The position numbers and the translations under genes were made by a program. This document shows positions 51,559 to 59,545 of a stretch of 64,000 nucleotides of DNA, piece by piece. Below the pieces are notes generated by a model, which worked only from the letters and a program-made list of their open reading frames with translations, did not search any database and had not been told where the DNA came from. The stretch lies in NCBI RefSeq assembly GCF_022458865.1, contig NZ_JAJNMU010000009.1, positions 248,001 to 312,000 of the forward strand. Direction: 5' to 3'. This stretch comes from Paenibacillus periandrae (lineage in GTDB: Bacteria > Bacillota > Bacilli > Paenibacillales > NBRC-103111). How positions within the stretch are numbered: position 1 is the stretch's first letter; the number at the start of each line of letters is the position of its first letter.

Positions 51559-52017
51559 ATGATTCGAGGAATCTATGAAACTCATTTACAAGTAAGTCAA
51601 TTGGAACGATCTATACAATTTTATGAAAGTTTAGGATTAGTGATCGATTCTATCAGTCATAGGCGAAAAATCGCTTTCTTCGTATTCAATAAACATACAG
51701 AACATGAAACCATGCTTGGCTTGTGGCAAGTGAGCGTTGGAGAAACAGTGAATAAACGTCATATCGCTTTTAATGTAAGCCTTGATCATATAAGGGCGGC
51801 AAAAGAATGGCTTGCTGCAAGGGGAATCGAGACCAAGTCTGTTTTTGGCAAAGATGGATCTAAACCGATTGTTCATGCGAATGATCCCGCTGCAGCCATT
51901 TATTTTGATGACCCTGATGGGAATGAACTGGAGTTTTACGCCAGAATACCTGGCGAGCCCAAAGTGGTAGACTCAACAAAGTTTTTAAGCGAATGGAATG
52001 GAGACCAATCTAGTTAA
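51559..52017 (+). CDS. VOC family (glyoxalase/bleomycin-resistance fold) protein
   Basis: A 152-residue vicinal-oxygen-chelate protein. It opens with MIRGIYETHLQVSQLERSIQFYESLGL, the standard first metal-ligand region (His), and closes with AAIYFDDPDGNELEFYA, which supplies the Glu ligand. Members include dioxygenases, lyases and drug-binding resistance proteins; the substrate is unknown. AAAGGAGTGATCTGG precedes the ATG; an in-frame upstream start at 51496 is less likely. It begins a run of small AT-richer genes, with a NUDIX gene 18 bases downstream. Confidence 0.88.
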   Translation: MIRGIYETHLQVSQLERSIQFYESLGLVIDSISHRRKIAFFVFNKHTEHETMLGLWQVSVGETVNKRHIAFNVSLDHIRAAKEWLAARGIETKSVFGKDGSKPIVHANDPAAAIYFDDPDGNELEFYARIPGEPKVVDSTKFLSEWNGDQSS

Positions 52018-52035
52018 AACAAGAAGGAGAAAAAG

Positions 52036-52494
52036 ATGAAACCGATTCGTAATTCAGCCAAGGCTGTCATAATCCAAGAAGGCAAACTACTACTTACCAA
52101 GAATCAAGATGAACAAGGCTTCTTTTATTTATTTCCTGGTGGCGGTCAAGAGTTTGGCGAGGAATTAATACATGCAGTAATTCGTGAGTGTATGGAAGAA
52201 ATAGGAACAGAAATCATAGTTCATGATTTGATACATGTAAGAGAATACATAGGCAAGAATCATCAATTTGCAGACTGGGATTCAAATGTTCATCAGGTGG
52301 AGTTTTATTTTACGTGTCAGCTAAAGGATACTCGTGCGAGTATATCCAATGGGATTAATCCGGATTCTTATCAGGTAGGCGTAGAGTGGGTAGATCTTGG
52401 AACATTAGAAGAAATAAGACTGTATCCAAAGACGTTAGGAACTATCATAAAGAACAAAATGGAATCGAGAATATATATCGGAGATGTGAATTAA
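52036..52494 (+). CDS. NUDIX hydrolase
   Basis: A 152-residue pyrophosphohydrolase. The Nudix box is visible as GGGQEFGEELIHAVIRECMEEIG (about 35-57; the REXXEE core is RECMEE). The protein would cleave a nucleoside diphosphate linked to another moiety; the substrate is unknown. AAGAAGGAGAAAAAG precedes the ATG. It is 18 bases after the VOC gene, so one transcript is likely. The 102 bases that follow hold no convincing gene. Confidence 0.9.
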   Translation: MKPIRNSAKAVIIQEGKLLLTKNQDEQGFFYLFPGGGQEFGEELIHAVIRECMEEIGTEIIVHDLIHVREYIGKNHQFADWDSNVHQVEFYFTCQLKDTRASISNGINPDSYQVGVEWVDLGTLEEIRLYPKTLGTIIKNKMESRIYIGDVN

Positions 52495-52596
52495 CGGAAA
52501 CTGTGAGTGAAGACATAGCGGCCAGGCACAAGAAGGATGAAAAGGAGATGGTCCTAGCCATCTTGTAAAAGTACACCGTGAAAGGCAGAGAGTATA

Positions 52597-53451
52597 ATGA
52601 ATGAGCTTGTCCGCAATATCAACTGGATGGAAAAGAATAAGGATTTGAATGCATGGTTAGAACAAGACATCAACATAACTCCATTAGATTCTGGACTTGA
52701 AGCTGATGTGTTCATGATTCGTACACCGGAATCTCAGTTTGTATTAAAATTATGGAATCGAGATTCTAAGCCAGATATTTCGATTCAATATAAGCTGTTA
52801 GAAGGCATGTATAATCGGCAAATTGCAGTTTCTAAACCGTTTGGTTGGGGATTCGATGAGAAACATAATCAAGTGTTATTGACCAGTTTTGATGGTACAC
52901 CTATCCGTAAACTGAATACAATAAAACTTACAAAAATTGCAAATATACTAACCGAAATACATGATGTGCCTTTACAAGTTTTAGAGAATGCGACAGTGCC
53001 CAAATATGATTTTATAAGCTATTTCTTTCCTAAAGTAGACGCGCATGTAGATATAAAACAACTGCTCATACAGCTTGCTTCAAGCTCGAATATGGAACAG
53101 AACCGTCTTATTCATGGCGATTATAATTTAGGAAATATTCTTGAATCAGATGGAAAGTATACAATTATCGATTGGACCAACGTTCAATTGGGTGATCCCA
53201 GATACGATATTGCATGGTCAATTATCATAATTTGGATATATGCAAGTGAAAGGCATAGTTCAACTTACCGTTCTGTATTTGTAACGAACAACAATTACTC
53301 TGAGGATGAGCTAGAAATCTTTGAGGCGATCGCTTGCCTTCGATGGATTCTACTAAACCGAACTGCAAAGCTCCCCAAACGGCATAACACACTGTCTACG
53401 ATTAGGACGATTTTAATAAAAAATAAGTATTTGAATGAAAAATTGCTTTAA
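52597..53451 (+). CDS. Aminoglycoside phosphotransferase (APH)-family kinase
   Basis: A 284-residue small-molecule kinase of the APH fold. The Brenner motif is LIHGDYNLGNIL (catalytic Asp about 174), followed by the metal-binding IIDWTNVQLGDPRYDIAWS (about 190-208). The N-lobe has FVLKLWNRD with the ATP-binding Lys. Relatives phosphorylate aminoglycosides, macrolides, choline, homoserine or fructosamine; this sequence does not resolve which, and resistance should not be assumed. Base composition is AT-rich, and the ribosome binding site (GAAAGGCAGAG) is weaker than in core genes. Confidence 0.85.
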   Translation: MNELVRNINWMEKNKDLNAWLEQDINITPLDSGLEADVFMIRTPESQFVLKLWNRDSKPDISIQYKLLEGMYNRQIAVSKPFGWGFDEKHNQVLLTSFDGTPIRKLNTIKLTKIANILTEIHDVPLQVLENATVPKYDFISYFFPKVDAHVDIKQLLIQLASSSNMEQNRLIHGDYNLGNILESDGKYTIIDWTNVQLGDPRYDIAWSIIIIWIYASERHSSTYRSVFVTNNNYSEDELEIFEAIACLRWILLNRTAKLPKRHNTLSTIRTILIKNKYLNEKLL

Positions 53452-53548
53452 ATTAATCTGTTGGACAGCTATCACTTTGGTCAAAAGAGTTGGGCATACA
53501 AGCAGTTTCTTCAAATTTGATTGGAAGGGATCTTGGGGAATCATTTTT

Positions 53549-54403
53549 ATGAAGAAAATTATTTTGAGGTATTTACCGTTTTTATACAGGTTGAGAGTTC
53601 AACAGCTGATTATGAAGAGGCATATGATTAATTTGAATCCTTCAATACATTACGCCCGTGCTATGAGCACCGAGAAGTTAAGCTTTGTATGTATGAAACA
53701 TAAGTCTGTTTTAAGAAGAGTCTTGGGAAACTCTGATCCTATGTTACAAGAAAATAAGATAAACAACCTCCGAATAGCTCTTCTGAGTGTAAATGGGGTT
53801 ACTATTCAATCCGGAGAGACGTTTTCTTTTTGGAAATTGATTGGCAAGACGACAAAGGATAAAGGATACATTGAAGGATTAATGCTATCGAATGGGGAAG
53901 TGCGCACTGGTATTGGAGGCGGGCTTTGTCAATTGGCTAATATGTTATTTTGGCTGGCACTTCATACACCACTCAGGATCAAAGAAAGGCATCATCATAG
54001 TTTTGATATATTTCCTGATGATCGAAGAATGATACCATTTGGAGTCGGTACGAGCGTCTTTTATAACTATGTGGATTTACAATTTTACAATCCTACGAAT
54101 TACACTTTTCAATTCAATCTATCTTTAACTGATGATTTTTTGGAGGGATCGATCAGCAGCGATCAGGAATTAAATTATCTGTACAAGGTGGATGAAAGGA
54201 AGCATACGTTTTACCAGAAGGAGAACAAATGGTATAGGGGAAATGAAATATGGCGATTAGTATTAAGTAAAGAGGATCGAGCACCAGTCAATGAAGAACT
54301 GATCATTATAAATAATGCAGAAGTTAAATATGCGAAATCAAATCAGGTAACTCAGGAAACGAGCTTATCAACTAACAATAATGAGGGAAGTCACTATGAA
54401 TAA
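53549..54403 (+). CDS. VanW-family protein
   Basis: A 284-residue protein matching VanW, the accessory protein of VanB-type glycopeptide-resistance clusters. The family stretch reads QENKINNLRIALLSVNGVTIQSGETFSFWKLIGKTTKDKGYIEGLMLSNGEVRTGIGGGLCQLANMLFWLALHTPLRIKERHHHSFD. The function of VanW is unknown; no vanR, S, Y, H, B or X is nearby. The ATG at 53549 gives the VanW-like opening MKKIILRYLPFLYRLR and follows GGGGAATC by 10 bases; an in-frame start at 53435 overlaps the APH gene and adds 38 unlike residues. The stop overlaps the methyltransferase start. Confidence 0.88.
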   Translation: MKKIILRYLPFLYRLRVQQLIMKRHMINLNPSIHYARAMSTEKLSFVCMKHKSVLRRVLGNSDPMLQENKINNLRIALLSVNGVTIQSGETFSFWKLIGKTTKDKGYIEGLMLSNGEVRTGIGGGLCQLANMLFWLALHTPLRIKERHHHSFDIFPDDRRMIPFGVGTSVFYNYVDLQFYNPTNYTFQFNLSLTDDFLEGSISSDQELNYLYKVDERKHTFYQKENKWYRGNEIWRLVLSKEDRAPVNEELIIINNAEVKYAKSNQVTQETSLSTNNNEGSHYE

Positions 54404-55103
54404 AAGGATTGAAAGGATTCGAAACGAAGAAAGAAAATACCATGAAGCTTGTTACGATAATTATCAATTATTTGAAGAGGGATCTTGGCTGCACAAGCCC
54501 GTAAAAACAGTAATGGATACTTTGTCTAACTTCGATTACATGAATAAGCTGATTGTTTTAGATCTTGGTTGTGGTGTCGGTAGAAACAGCATTCCGATAG
54601 CCGAAACTTTGAAAACACGAAGTGGAAAGGTTGTATGTATTGATTTAATGCAAGCAGCTCTCAATAAATTATTAAGGTACAGTCACAAATATGGTGTAAG
54701 CGACTATATGGAAACGTATCTATCAGACATTGGAGAATATAACATTTCAGATAAGGAATTTGACTACATCATTGCCGTATCAGCATTAGAGCATGTGGAA
54801 TCAGAACTTAAATTTACACAAGTGTTAGAAAAGATGGTGCGAGGAACGAAAGATCGAGGGATCAACTGTATCATTATGAATACTAACATTCAGGAAATAG
54901 ATATTTCAACAAGCACGGAGTTAGAGCCTTTAATAGAACTGAATATGACAACAGATCGATCCAAGGAATTGCTTTCGAGAGCCTACGAAGGATGGGAAGT
55001 TAACTACACTACTGTAAAGTCGTTGGCGTTCAACATTGAGAGGAATGAACGTGAAATACTACTTAAAAGTGATTGTATTACATATGTAGTTCAAAGGAGA
55101 TAG
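54396..55103 (+). CDS. Class I SAM-dependent methyltransferase
   Basis: A 235-residue methyltransferase. SAM motif I is LIVLDLGCGVGRNSIPIAE (about 46-64), the acidic loop VVCIDLMQAAL (about 75-85) and motif IV FDYIIAVSALEHVES. It resembles tellurite-resistance TehB-type and ubiquinone-type enzymes at the fold level; the substrate is unknown. The ATG at 54396 has GAGGGAAG upstream and overlaps the VanW stop by 8 bases, so the two are coupled. Composition is AT-rich. Confidence 0.85.
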   Translation: MNKRIERIRNEERKYHEACYDNYQLFEEGSWLHKPVKTVMDTLSNFDYMNKLIVLDLGCGVGRNSIPIAETLKTRSGKVVCIDLMQAALNKLLRYSHKYGVSDYMETYLSDIGEYNISDKEFDYIIAVSALEHVESELKFTQVLEKMVRGTKDRGINCIIMNTNIQEIDISTSTELEPLIELNMTTDRSKELLSRAYEGWEVNYTTVKSLAFNIERNEREILLKSDCITYVVQRR

Positions 55104-55152
55104 TGTAATTCTTCAAAGCATTTTAATTTACTTAACGGATAGGACTGATCCC

Positions 55153-55638
55153 ATGTTTTATGTTAATTCAAGAGCGATAATTGAAAGAGACTATAATAAT
55201 GAAAGACAAATTGTCATTCAAATAAGAAGTAAGCCAAATGAACCATTCAAGCTTGAACTACCTGGCGGAAGAGTCGAGCCTTATGAGTCCTTGATCCAGG
55301 CTCTGAGAAGAGAGGTAAGGGAGGAGACCGGCTTAGAGCTAACTGAAATCGAAGGAGAAGACACAAGAATAGATACAGTTGGGTTGAATCCGGAATTTGA
55401 AGTTGAATGTATGCAACCCTTCGCAGCCTACCAAACCATAAAGGGACCGATCGATTCAGTGGGGTATTATTTTAGATGTAAAGCTGAAGGAGAGTTATTA
55501 AATAGCGGTGATGAAACGACAGATATAAGATGGATCGATATTCAAGAGTTGTCCGATCTAATTCATAACGATCCGTTACAGTTTTCCAATGTGGATCGGG
55601 CAGGGATCATGTACTATTTAAAGCAGGTGGAGGGGTAG
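55153..55638 (+). CDS. NUDIX hydrolase
   Basis: A 161-residue pyrophosphohydrolase. The Nudix box runs GGRVEPYESLIQALRREVREETGLE (about 37-61, REXXEE core REVREE). The N-terminal part FYVNSRAIIERDYNNERQIVIQIRSKPNEPFKLELPGG fits MutT-like enzymes. It is a second NUDIX in the same accessory run and not closely like the first. AGGACTGAT precedes the ATG. The substrate is unknown. Confidence 0.9.
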   Translation: MFYVNSRAIIERDYNNERQIVIQIRSKPNEPFKLELPGGRVEPYESLIQALRREVREETGLELTEIEGEDTRIDTVGLNPEFEVECMQPFAAYQTIKGPIDSVGYYFRCKAEGELLNSGDETTDIRWIDIQELSDLIHNDPLQFSNVDRAGIMYYLKQVEG

Positions 55639-55658
55639 TATTTTTTAAAAATCCAATA

Positions 55659-55797
55659 AATAGAAGAGCTACGGAGAGACTACATGGAACAGGGTGGCTA
55701 AATCACTCGCAGATTATGGTGGTTTGTCATGGCATGGTGATCGCCACTTTATTGGAATTAATATCAGAGGATGTCCAGCTATGTGGAGTATATGAAT
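55659..55797 (+). pseudogene. Short coding-like remnant without a start
   Basis: In one frame the bases after a TAG encode about 45 residues including RVAKSLADYGGLSWHGDRHFIG and INIRGCPAMWSI before TGA. No start codon or ribosome binding site is present in that frame. It may be the tail of a degraded gene within this accessory run; I cannot name it. Confidence 0.25.
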
Positions 55798-55841
55798 ATA
55801 CTTTAAATCCATAGCATTGTATGTAGGAAAGGAGTAATGGA

Positions 55842-56459
55842 ATGAAGGACTGGGAGGAAGCCCTCACAACATTTTGCAAGCTTTACTTTAATTCTGGAAT
55901 GCAAATAGATTGGATACTGGTTGGTTCGGTTGGTTCTGTGATACAAGGAGCTGATATGAATCCTAACGATATTGATATATACACTAAGGATTGGGTGGGA
56001 GTCGAGCAGTTAGCAGGGTTACTAGAACCATTTCAGTTAGATGAAAAGAGCGATCTCCCTTATCATGATGCAAACTGGCTTTCGTCGAAGGAAGAACCGT
56101 ATCATACACAGACTTTTTCAACTGGTTTTACTTGGACTAAAGGGAGATGGAGAGTGAACTCGTTTCTTTTGGAAGTCGTACATATTTCCGAATCGGCGGG
56201 AATTCCAGATTCAGAGGATGGAGAAGGAATTTGGGAAGGAGGGAAGTATATTTGGAATAAAGCTCGTTATGTTGATTTTGATCATATCCGCATACCACTA
56301 ATCCCTCTTGAAATACAGCTTGAATCCAATCTCAGACGAAAACGACAAGACCGTATTGACGCCATCATGCATGCACTTAAAGCAGGAGGATTGGACGAGG
56401 AGTTACTGAACAAGGCACTCTCTACAAGTCATTATCATTTGGTTAAACAATTGCTCTAG
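55842..56459 (+). CDS. Nucleotidyltransferase-fold protein
   Basis: A 205-residue protein. The segment WILVGSVGSVIQGADMNPNDIDIYTKD (about 25-50) carries the GS and DxD-type signature of minimal nucleotidyltransferases (antibiotic nucleotidyltransferase and AbiEii-like folds). The C-terminal part PLIPLEIQLESNLRRKRQDRIDAIMHALKAGG resembles the helical end of such proteins. Activity, substrate and any antitoxin partner are unknown; no obvious partner gene lies beside it. GGAAAGGAGTA precedes the ATG. Confidence 0.75.
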   Translation: MKDWEEALTTFCKLYFNSGMQIDWILVGSVGSVIQGADMNPNDIDIYTKDWVGVEQLAGLLEPFQLDEKSDLPYHDANWLSSKEEPYHTQTFSTGFTWTKGRWRVNSFLLEVVHISESAGIPDSEDGEGIWEGGKYIWNKARYVDFDHIRIPLIPLEIQLESNLRRKRQDRIDAIMHALKAGGLDEELLNKALSTSHYHLVKQLL

Positions 56460-56517
56460 AAGTGTTCAAGCAAGAAATTGCAAAGCAGTATAGTCATGCT
56501 TAGGGAGGAGATCATAG

Positions 56518-56880
56518 ATGATTATTGGGTTCCATCACGCTCAAATTACAATTCCGAGAGGGCAAGAGGACGAGGCAAAAGATTTTTATTGCCAGGTCCT
56601 TGGATTTAAAGAGATTCAAAAACCGCAATCGTTAATAGGAAGAGGGGGATTCTGGGTTCAAGTTGGCAATCAAGAGCTGCATATTGGCACCGAGGATGGT
56701 GTGGATAGATCCAAAACCAAAGCGCATTTGGCCTATAGAGTCGAGGATATTAAGAAAATGGAAGAAGTACTCACACAGCATGGAATTAGTCTATTAGAAT
56801 CAGTGCCTATTCCAGGCTATGAAAGATTCGAATTTAGGGATCCATTTGGCAACAGAGTTGAATGTATTCAACCGTTATAA
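56518..56880 (+). CDS. VOC family (glyoxalase-fold) protein
   Basis: A 120-residue single-module VOC protein. The opening MIIGFHHAQITIPRGQEDEAKDFYCQVLGFKEI supplies the first ligand His, and YERFEFRDPFGNRVECIQP the C-terminal Glu. HLAYRVEDIKKMEEVLTQHGI is the central unit. Relatives include fosfomycin thiol transferases and dioxygenases, but motifs for a specific class are not evident. AGGGAGGAGATCATAG precedes the ATG. It ends the AT-richer accessory run. Confidence 0.88.
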   Translation: MIIGFHHAQITIPRGQEDEAKDFYCQVLGFKEIQKPQSLIGRGGFWVQVGNQELHIGTEDGVDRSKTKAHLAYRVEDIKKMEEVLTQHGISLLESVPIPGYERFEFRDPFGNRVECIQPL

Positions 56881-56900
56881 GTGCAAGATCGGACCTCGAA

Positions 56901-57227
56901 TCAAAGGGTTAACAAGGATTTTTTGCAAAAGCGTCTAATACATTCGAAAGTAAGCCATACGGCGGCATCGTTTTTCATTCTGGCTTGGAGCTCTTTTTCC
57001 TGATCGACTTGTTGAAAATGGGCTTCAAGCGTTGCTTCCAAACAGCTTCGAAGATCATTAATGTAATTCACATAAGGGGAATAATCGTCTAAAAAACCGT
57101 CGGCTGTATCGCGGCTCTTCATAATGATAGAAGCAGCTTCGTGATCTGTTATTTTGTAAGTCTCCTTCAACAAATCCTTAACCCCGTTCAGAACCTCGTC
57201 ATCCTCAAAAAAGTCAGATAAGACCAT
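56901..57227 (-). CDS. Uncharacterised soluble protein, 108 residues
   Basis: The product starts MVLSDFFEDDEVLNGVKDLLKETYKITDHEAASIIMKSRDTADG and is mostly helical and acidic, with a more basic C-terminus (FECIRRFCKKSLLTL). GGGAGGGAATGTT precedes the ATG at 57227; an upstream in-frame start would add 20 mainly hydrophobic residues over that site and is rejected. It is divergent from the AraC regulator. No family is recognised. Confidence 0.7.
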   Translation of the reverse strand: MVLSDFFEDDEVLNGVKDLLKETYKITDHEAASIIMKSRDTADGFLDDYSPYVNYINDLRSCLEATLEAHFQQVDQEKELQARMKNDAAVWLTFECIRRFCKKSLLTL

Positions 57228-57334
57228 AACATTCCCTCCCCGGTTAGATATTAAAAGCATGCTGAACAACAACATTGTGCATACCATCCAGTTATGAGAG
57301 TATCATAACAAACTTTTGTCGTAAAAAGTTATAG

Positions 57335-57374
57335 TCGGTTGTTGAAAAATAGCACTCGGTTGTTATGTTATAAT
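57335..57374 (+). promoter_or_regulatory. AraC-gene promoter region with 9-bp direct repeats
   Basis: TCGGTTGTT occurs at 57335-57343 and 57356-57364, a 21-bp period (two helical turns), just before TATAAT at 57369-57374. AraC-type proteins bind such phased half-sites, so self-regulation is possible. Confidence 0.45.
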
Positions 57375-57410
57375 GACATCAGCTTAATTTATCCCAGGGG
57401 GGAATTATGG

Positions 57411-58262
57411 ATGTTATCGGACGATATTTTAAAAAATAGTGAGATTCAGTTTAAATACCGAGATATCTCTGTGGCAAATTATCCGGGTTTTTACCACTAT
57501 CATCGAGGCATCGAGATTCTATTCGTTCATCAAGGTCAAGGACATATCATTATGAACCGCAAGATGTATGATTTGAATTCGGGCTGCATCGTATTGATTC
57601 AACCGTTCCAGCTTCACCGCCTGAATTTTGAAGTAAGCGATCAAAATCCTTATGAGCGTACGGTTGTGACATTCGAACCTTCGACCTTCGCTCCTTATTT
57701 CAAGAGCTTTCCTACTGTTCTGCGATTTTTTGAACATATTTGGAAGGAAGAGCTGTCGAATCAAGTATTCCCAATGGATAGCGGAGCCGCTTATATGTCG
57801 GATATATTTGAACGTTACAACACGAAGATGTCAGACCGGCACGGGAATGAGCAGCTCGAAGCGGCTTCCATTTTGCTTATCCACATTTTGGATTACCTGA
57901 AATCGTTACTTGAGGATAGTCAGCTTCAAGGGGTTCCACGTACCGAACGTAGTGTGGAAAAAATTATGCAGTGGGTGGAAGAGCACTACACGGAACCCTT
58001 TGAGCTTAGTGAACTGGCAGAGGAGCTTCATCTTTCCAGATATCATGTCTCACATCTTTTTCGTAACGAAACGGGAAGCAGCATTACTGACTATGTCATT
58101 GCCAGAAGGATCAGGCAGGCCTGCTGGCTGTTAAAAACCGAATCGTTCACCATCGAGCAGATTGGGTCCATGGTGGGAATCCCTAATTTCTCATACTTCT
58201 GCCGTATCTTTAAGAAAAATATCGGGGTTACTCCCAAGCAGTACCGTGACAGCTTTATTTAA
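57411..58262 (+). CDS. AraC family transcriptional regulator with cupin domain
   Basis: A 283-residue regulator. An N-terminal cupin (about 15-130, HYHRGIEILFVHQGQGHIIMNRKMYDLNSGCIVLIQPFQLHRL) should bind a small effector. Two helix-turn-helix units follow at the C-terminus: FELSELAEELHLSRYHVSHLFRNETG and FTIEQIGSMVGIPNFSYFCRIFKKNIGVTPKQYR. Such regulators usually activate sugar or cell-wall precursor use. No target operon is adjacent. The ATG follows AGGGGGGAATT. Confidence 0.92.
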   Translation: MLSDDILKNSEIQFKYRDISVANYPGFYHYHRGIEILFVHQGQGHIIMNRKMYDLNSGCIVLIQPFQLHRLNFEVSDQNPYERTVVTFEPSTFAPYFKSFPTVLRFFEHIWKEELSNQVFPMDSGAAYMSDIFERYNTKMSDRHGNEQLEAASILLIHILDYLKSLLEDSQLQGVPRTERSVEKIMQWVEEHYTEPFELSELAEELHLSRYHVSHLFRNETGSSITDYVIARRIRQACWLLKTESFTIEQIGSMVGIPNFSYFCRIFKKNIGVTPKQYRDSFI

Positions 58263-58278
58263 CACAAATCTAGAACGG

Positions 58279-59271
58279 TTAGTGGAACAGCTTGGCATAT
58301 TTGCCATAACCGCGTTTCTCAAGCTGTGCTGCTGGGATAAATTCCATTGATGCTGAATTCATGCAGTAGCGTAAACCCGTAGGCTTCGGTCCGTCTTCAA
58401 ACAGATGACCCAGATGAGAATCAGCATATTTGCTGCGAACCTCTACACGAACATCTCCAAGACTGCGATCCTCCTTAGTCACAATATTGCCTGGTTCCAG
58501 CGGCTGCGTAAAGCTCGGCCAACCGGTGCCTGAATCATATTTATCCTTGGAGCTGAACAGCGGTTCACCAGAGACGATATCGACATAGATGCCGTCTTGT
58601 TTGTTATCCCAATATTCGTTGTGGAACGGACTTTCGGTTCCTTCATGCTGTGTCACATCAATTTGAAGTGCGGTCAATGTTTTTAATTTTTCGTTCTTGT
58701 TAACATTTTTGTAGGGTTCTTCCTTTGGTGTCAGCTTCACTTCGAGATCGGCTCCCCATATTTTGCTGAAATACGCGTCACGCCCTGAGGCTTGGCGATA
58801 GCTGTTGTAATGGTCGGGATTTTTGAGATAGTAGTCTTGATGATATTCCTCGGCTTTATAAAAGGTAGACGCGTTCCGAATCTGCGTCACAATCGGCTTG
58901 TTAAATCGGCCTGATACGGAGAGTGCTTTCATGGAAGCCTCGGCCAGCTGCCGCTGCTCCTCATTGCGGGCAAAGATGGCTGTTGTATAGGACTCGCCGC
59001 GATCGAAGAATTGTCCTCCTGAGTCTGTGGGATCAATCTGCCGCCAATACACCTGCAGCATTTCTTCATAGCTGATTATGCTCGGATCATAACGAATTTC
59101 TACTGATTCCAGATGGCCTGTCGTTTCGGTGATAACATCATTATACGTAGGATTATTGAGGTGTCCGCCTGTGTACCCGGATACAACGCTCAGAACTCCG
59201 GGAATTTTCTCGAAGGAGGATTCCATACTCCAAAAGCAGCCTCCGGCAAAAAGTGCAATGTCTCCGAGCAC
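58279..59271 (-). CDS. msrAB: Peptide methionine sulfoxide reductase MsrA-MsrB fusion
   Basis: A 330-residue bifunctional repair enzyme. MsrA (about 1-165) has GGCFW (catalytic Cys12) and later the [19 protein letters not shown] region; MsrB (about 190-320) has [13 protein letters not shown], two CxxC-free halves and the catalytic [11 protein letters not shown] (Cys about 312). It reduces both S and R sulfoxides of methionine. The GTG at 59271 has no ribosome binding site. An ATG at 59356 with a strong GGAGGTGATC leads into a signal anchor in another frame, so the gene is probably frameshifted there (see next entry). Confidence 0.9.
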   Translation of the reverse strand: MLGDIALFAGGCFWSMESSFEKIPGVLSVVSGYTGGHLNNPTYNDVITETTGHLESVEIRYDPSIISYEEMLQVYWRQIDPTDSGGQFFDRGESYTTAIFARNEEQRQLAEASMKALSVSGRFNKPIVTQIRNASTFYKAEEYHQDYYLKNPDHYNSYRQASGRDAYFSKIWGADLEVKLTPKEEPYKNVNKNEKLKTLTALQIDVTQHEGTESPFHNEYWDNKQDGIYVDIVSGEPLFSSKDKYDSGTGWPSFTQPLEPGNIVTKEDRSLGDVRVEVRSKYADSHLGHLFEDGPKPTGLRYCMNSASMEFIPAAQLEKRGYGKYAKLFH

Positions 59272-59356
59272 GTTCGAATAACGAGAGGCTGGCGTATATG
59301 GTGACGATCAAGAGCACAAGCGGAGTTGCCAAAAGCATCCATTTTTTCATATTCAT
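59272..59356 (-). pseudogene. Out-of-frame signal-anchor start of msrAB
   Basis: ATG at 59356, 8 bases after GGAGGT, encodes [20 protein letters not shown] and on to YASLSLF, a membrane anchor. It then leaves the MsrA frame: the anchor frame is one base off from [14 protein letters not shown]. Removing one base in GAAC near 59273 would join them as ...[15 protein letters not shown]. No slippery heptamer is present. Confidence 0.7.
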
Positions 59357-59406
59357 CGTATCGATCACCTCCGGACTATCTACCACTATTATAAAGCCAA
59401 ATCCTT

Positions 59407-59426
59407 ACAATAGTCTTACGTATTGT
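59407..59426. promoter_or_regulatory. Palindrome in the msrAB/DUF1697 divergent region
   Basis: ACAATA-GTCTTACG-TATTGT is a 6-8-6 inverted repeat about 50 bases upstream of the msrAB ribosome binding site. It may be an operator; a redox-responsive regulator is an inference. Confidence 0.35.
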
Positions 59427-59545
59427 CTACGATGAAGGATAACTTTTGAGATTTTTTTCAAATACTCGGTCCAGAAGTGGGCTAGGAGAGGCAGACTTAT
59501 GGTTTGTGATATAATGGAAATAAAAAAGAAACGAAGGTGTATCGT

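Noticed and set aside
53549..54403. Vancomycin-resistance cluster
   Set aside because: Only a VanW homologue is present; vanR, S, H, ligase and X genes are absent, so no resistance is claimed.
51559..56880. Mobile island with integrase or insertion sequences
   Set aside because: The genes are AT-rich and accessory, but no integrase, transposase, terminal repeats or tRNA att site is visible.
59272..59356. Programmed frameshift in msrAB
   Set aside because: The overlap (GTTATTCGAACGTGCTC) has no slippery heptamer, stimulatory stem or internal Shine-Dalgarno, so a mutation or sequencing error is more likely.
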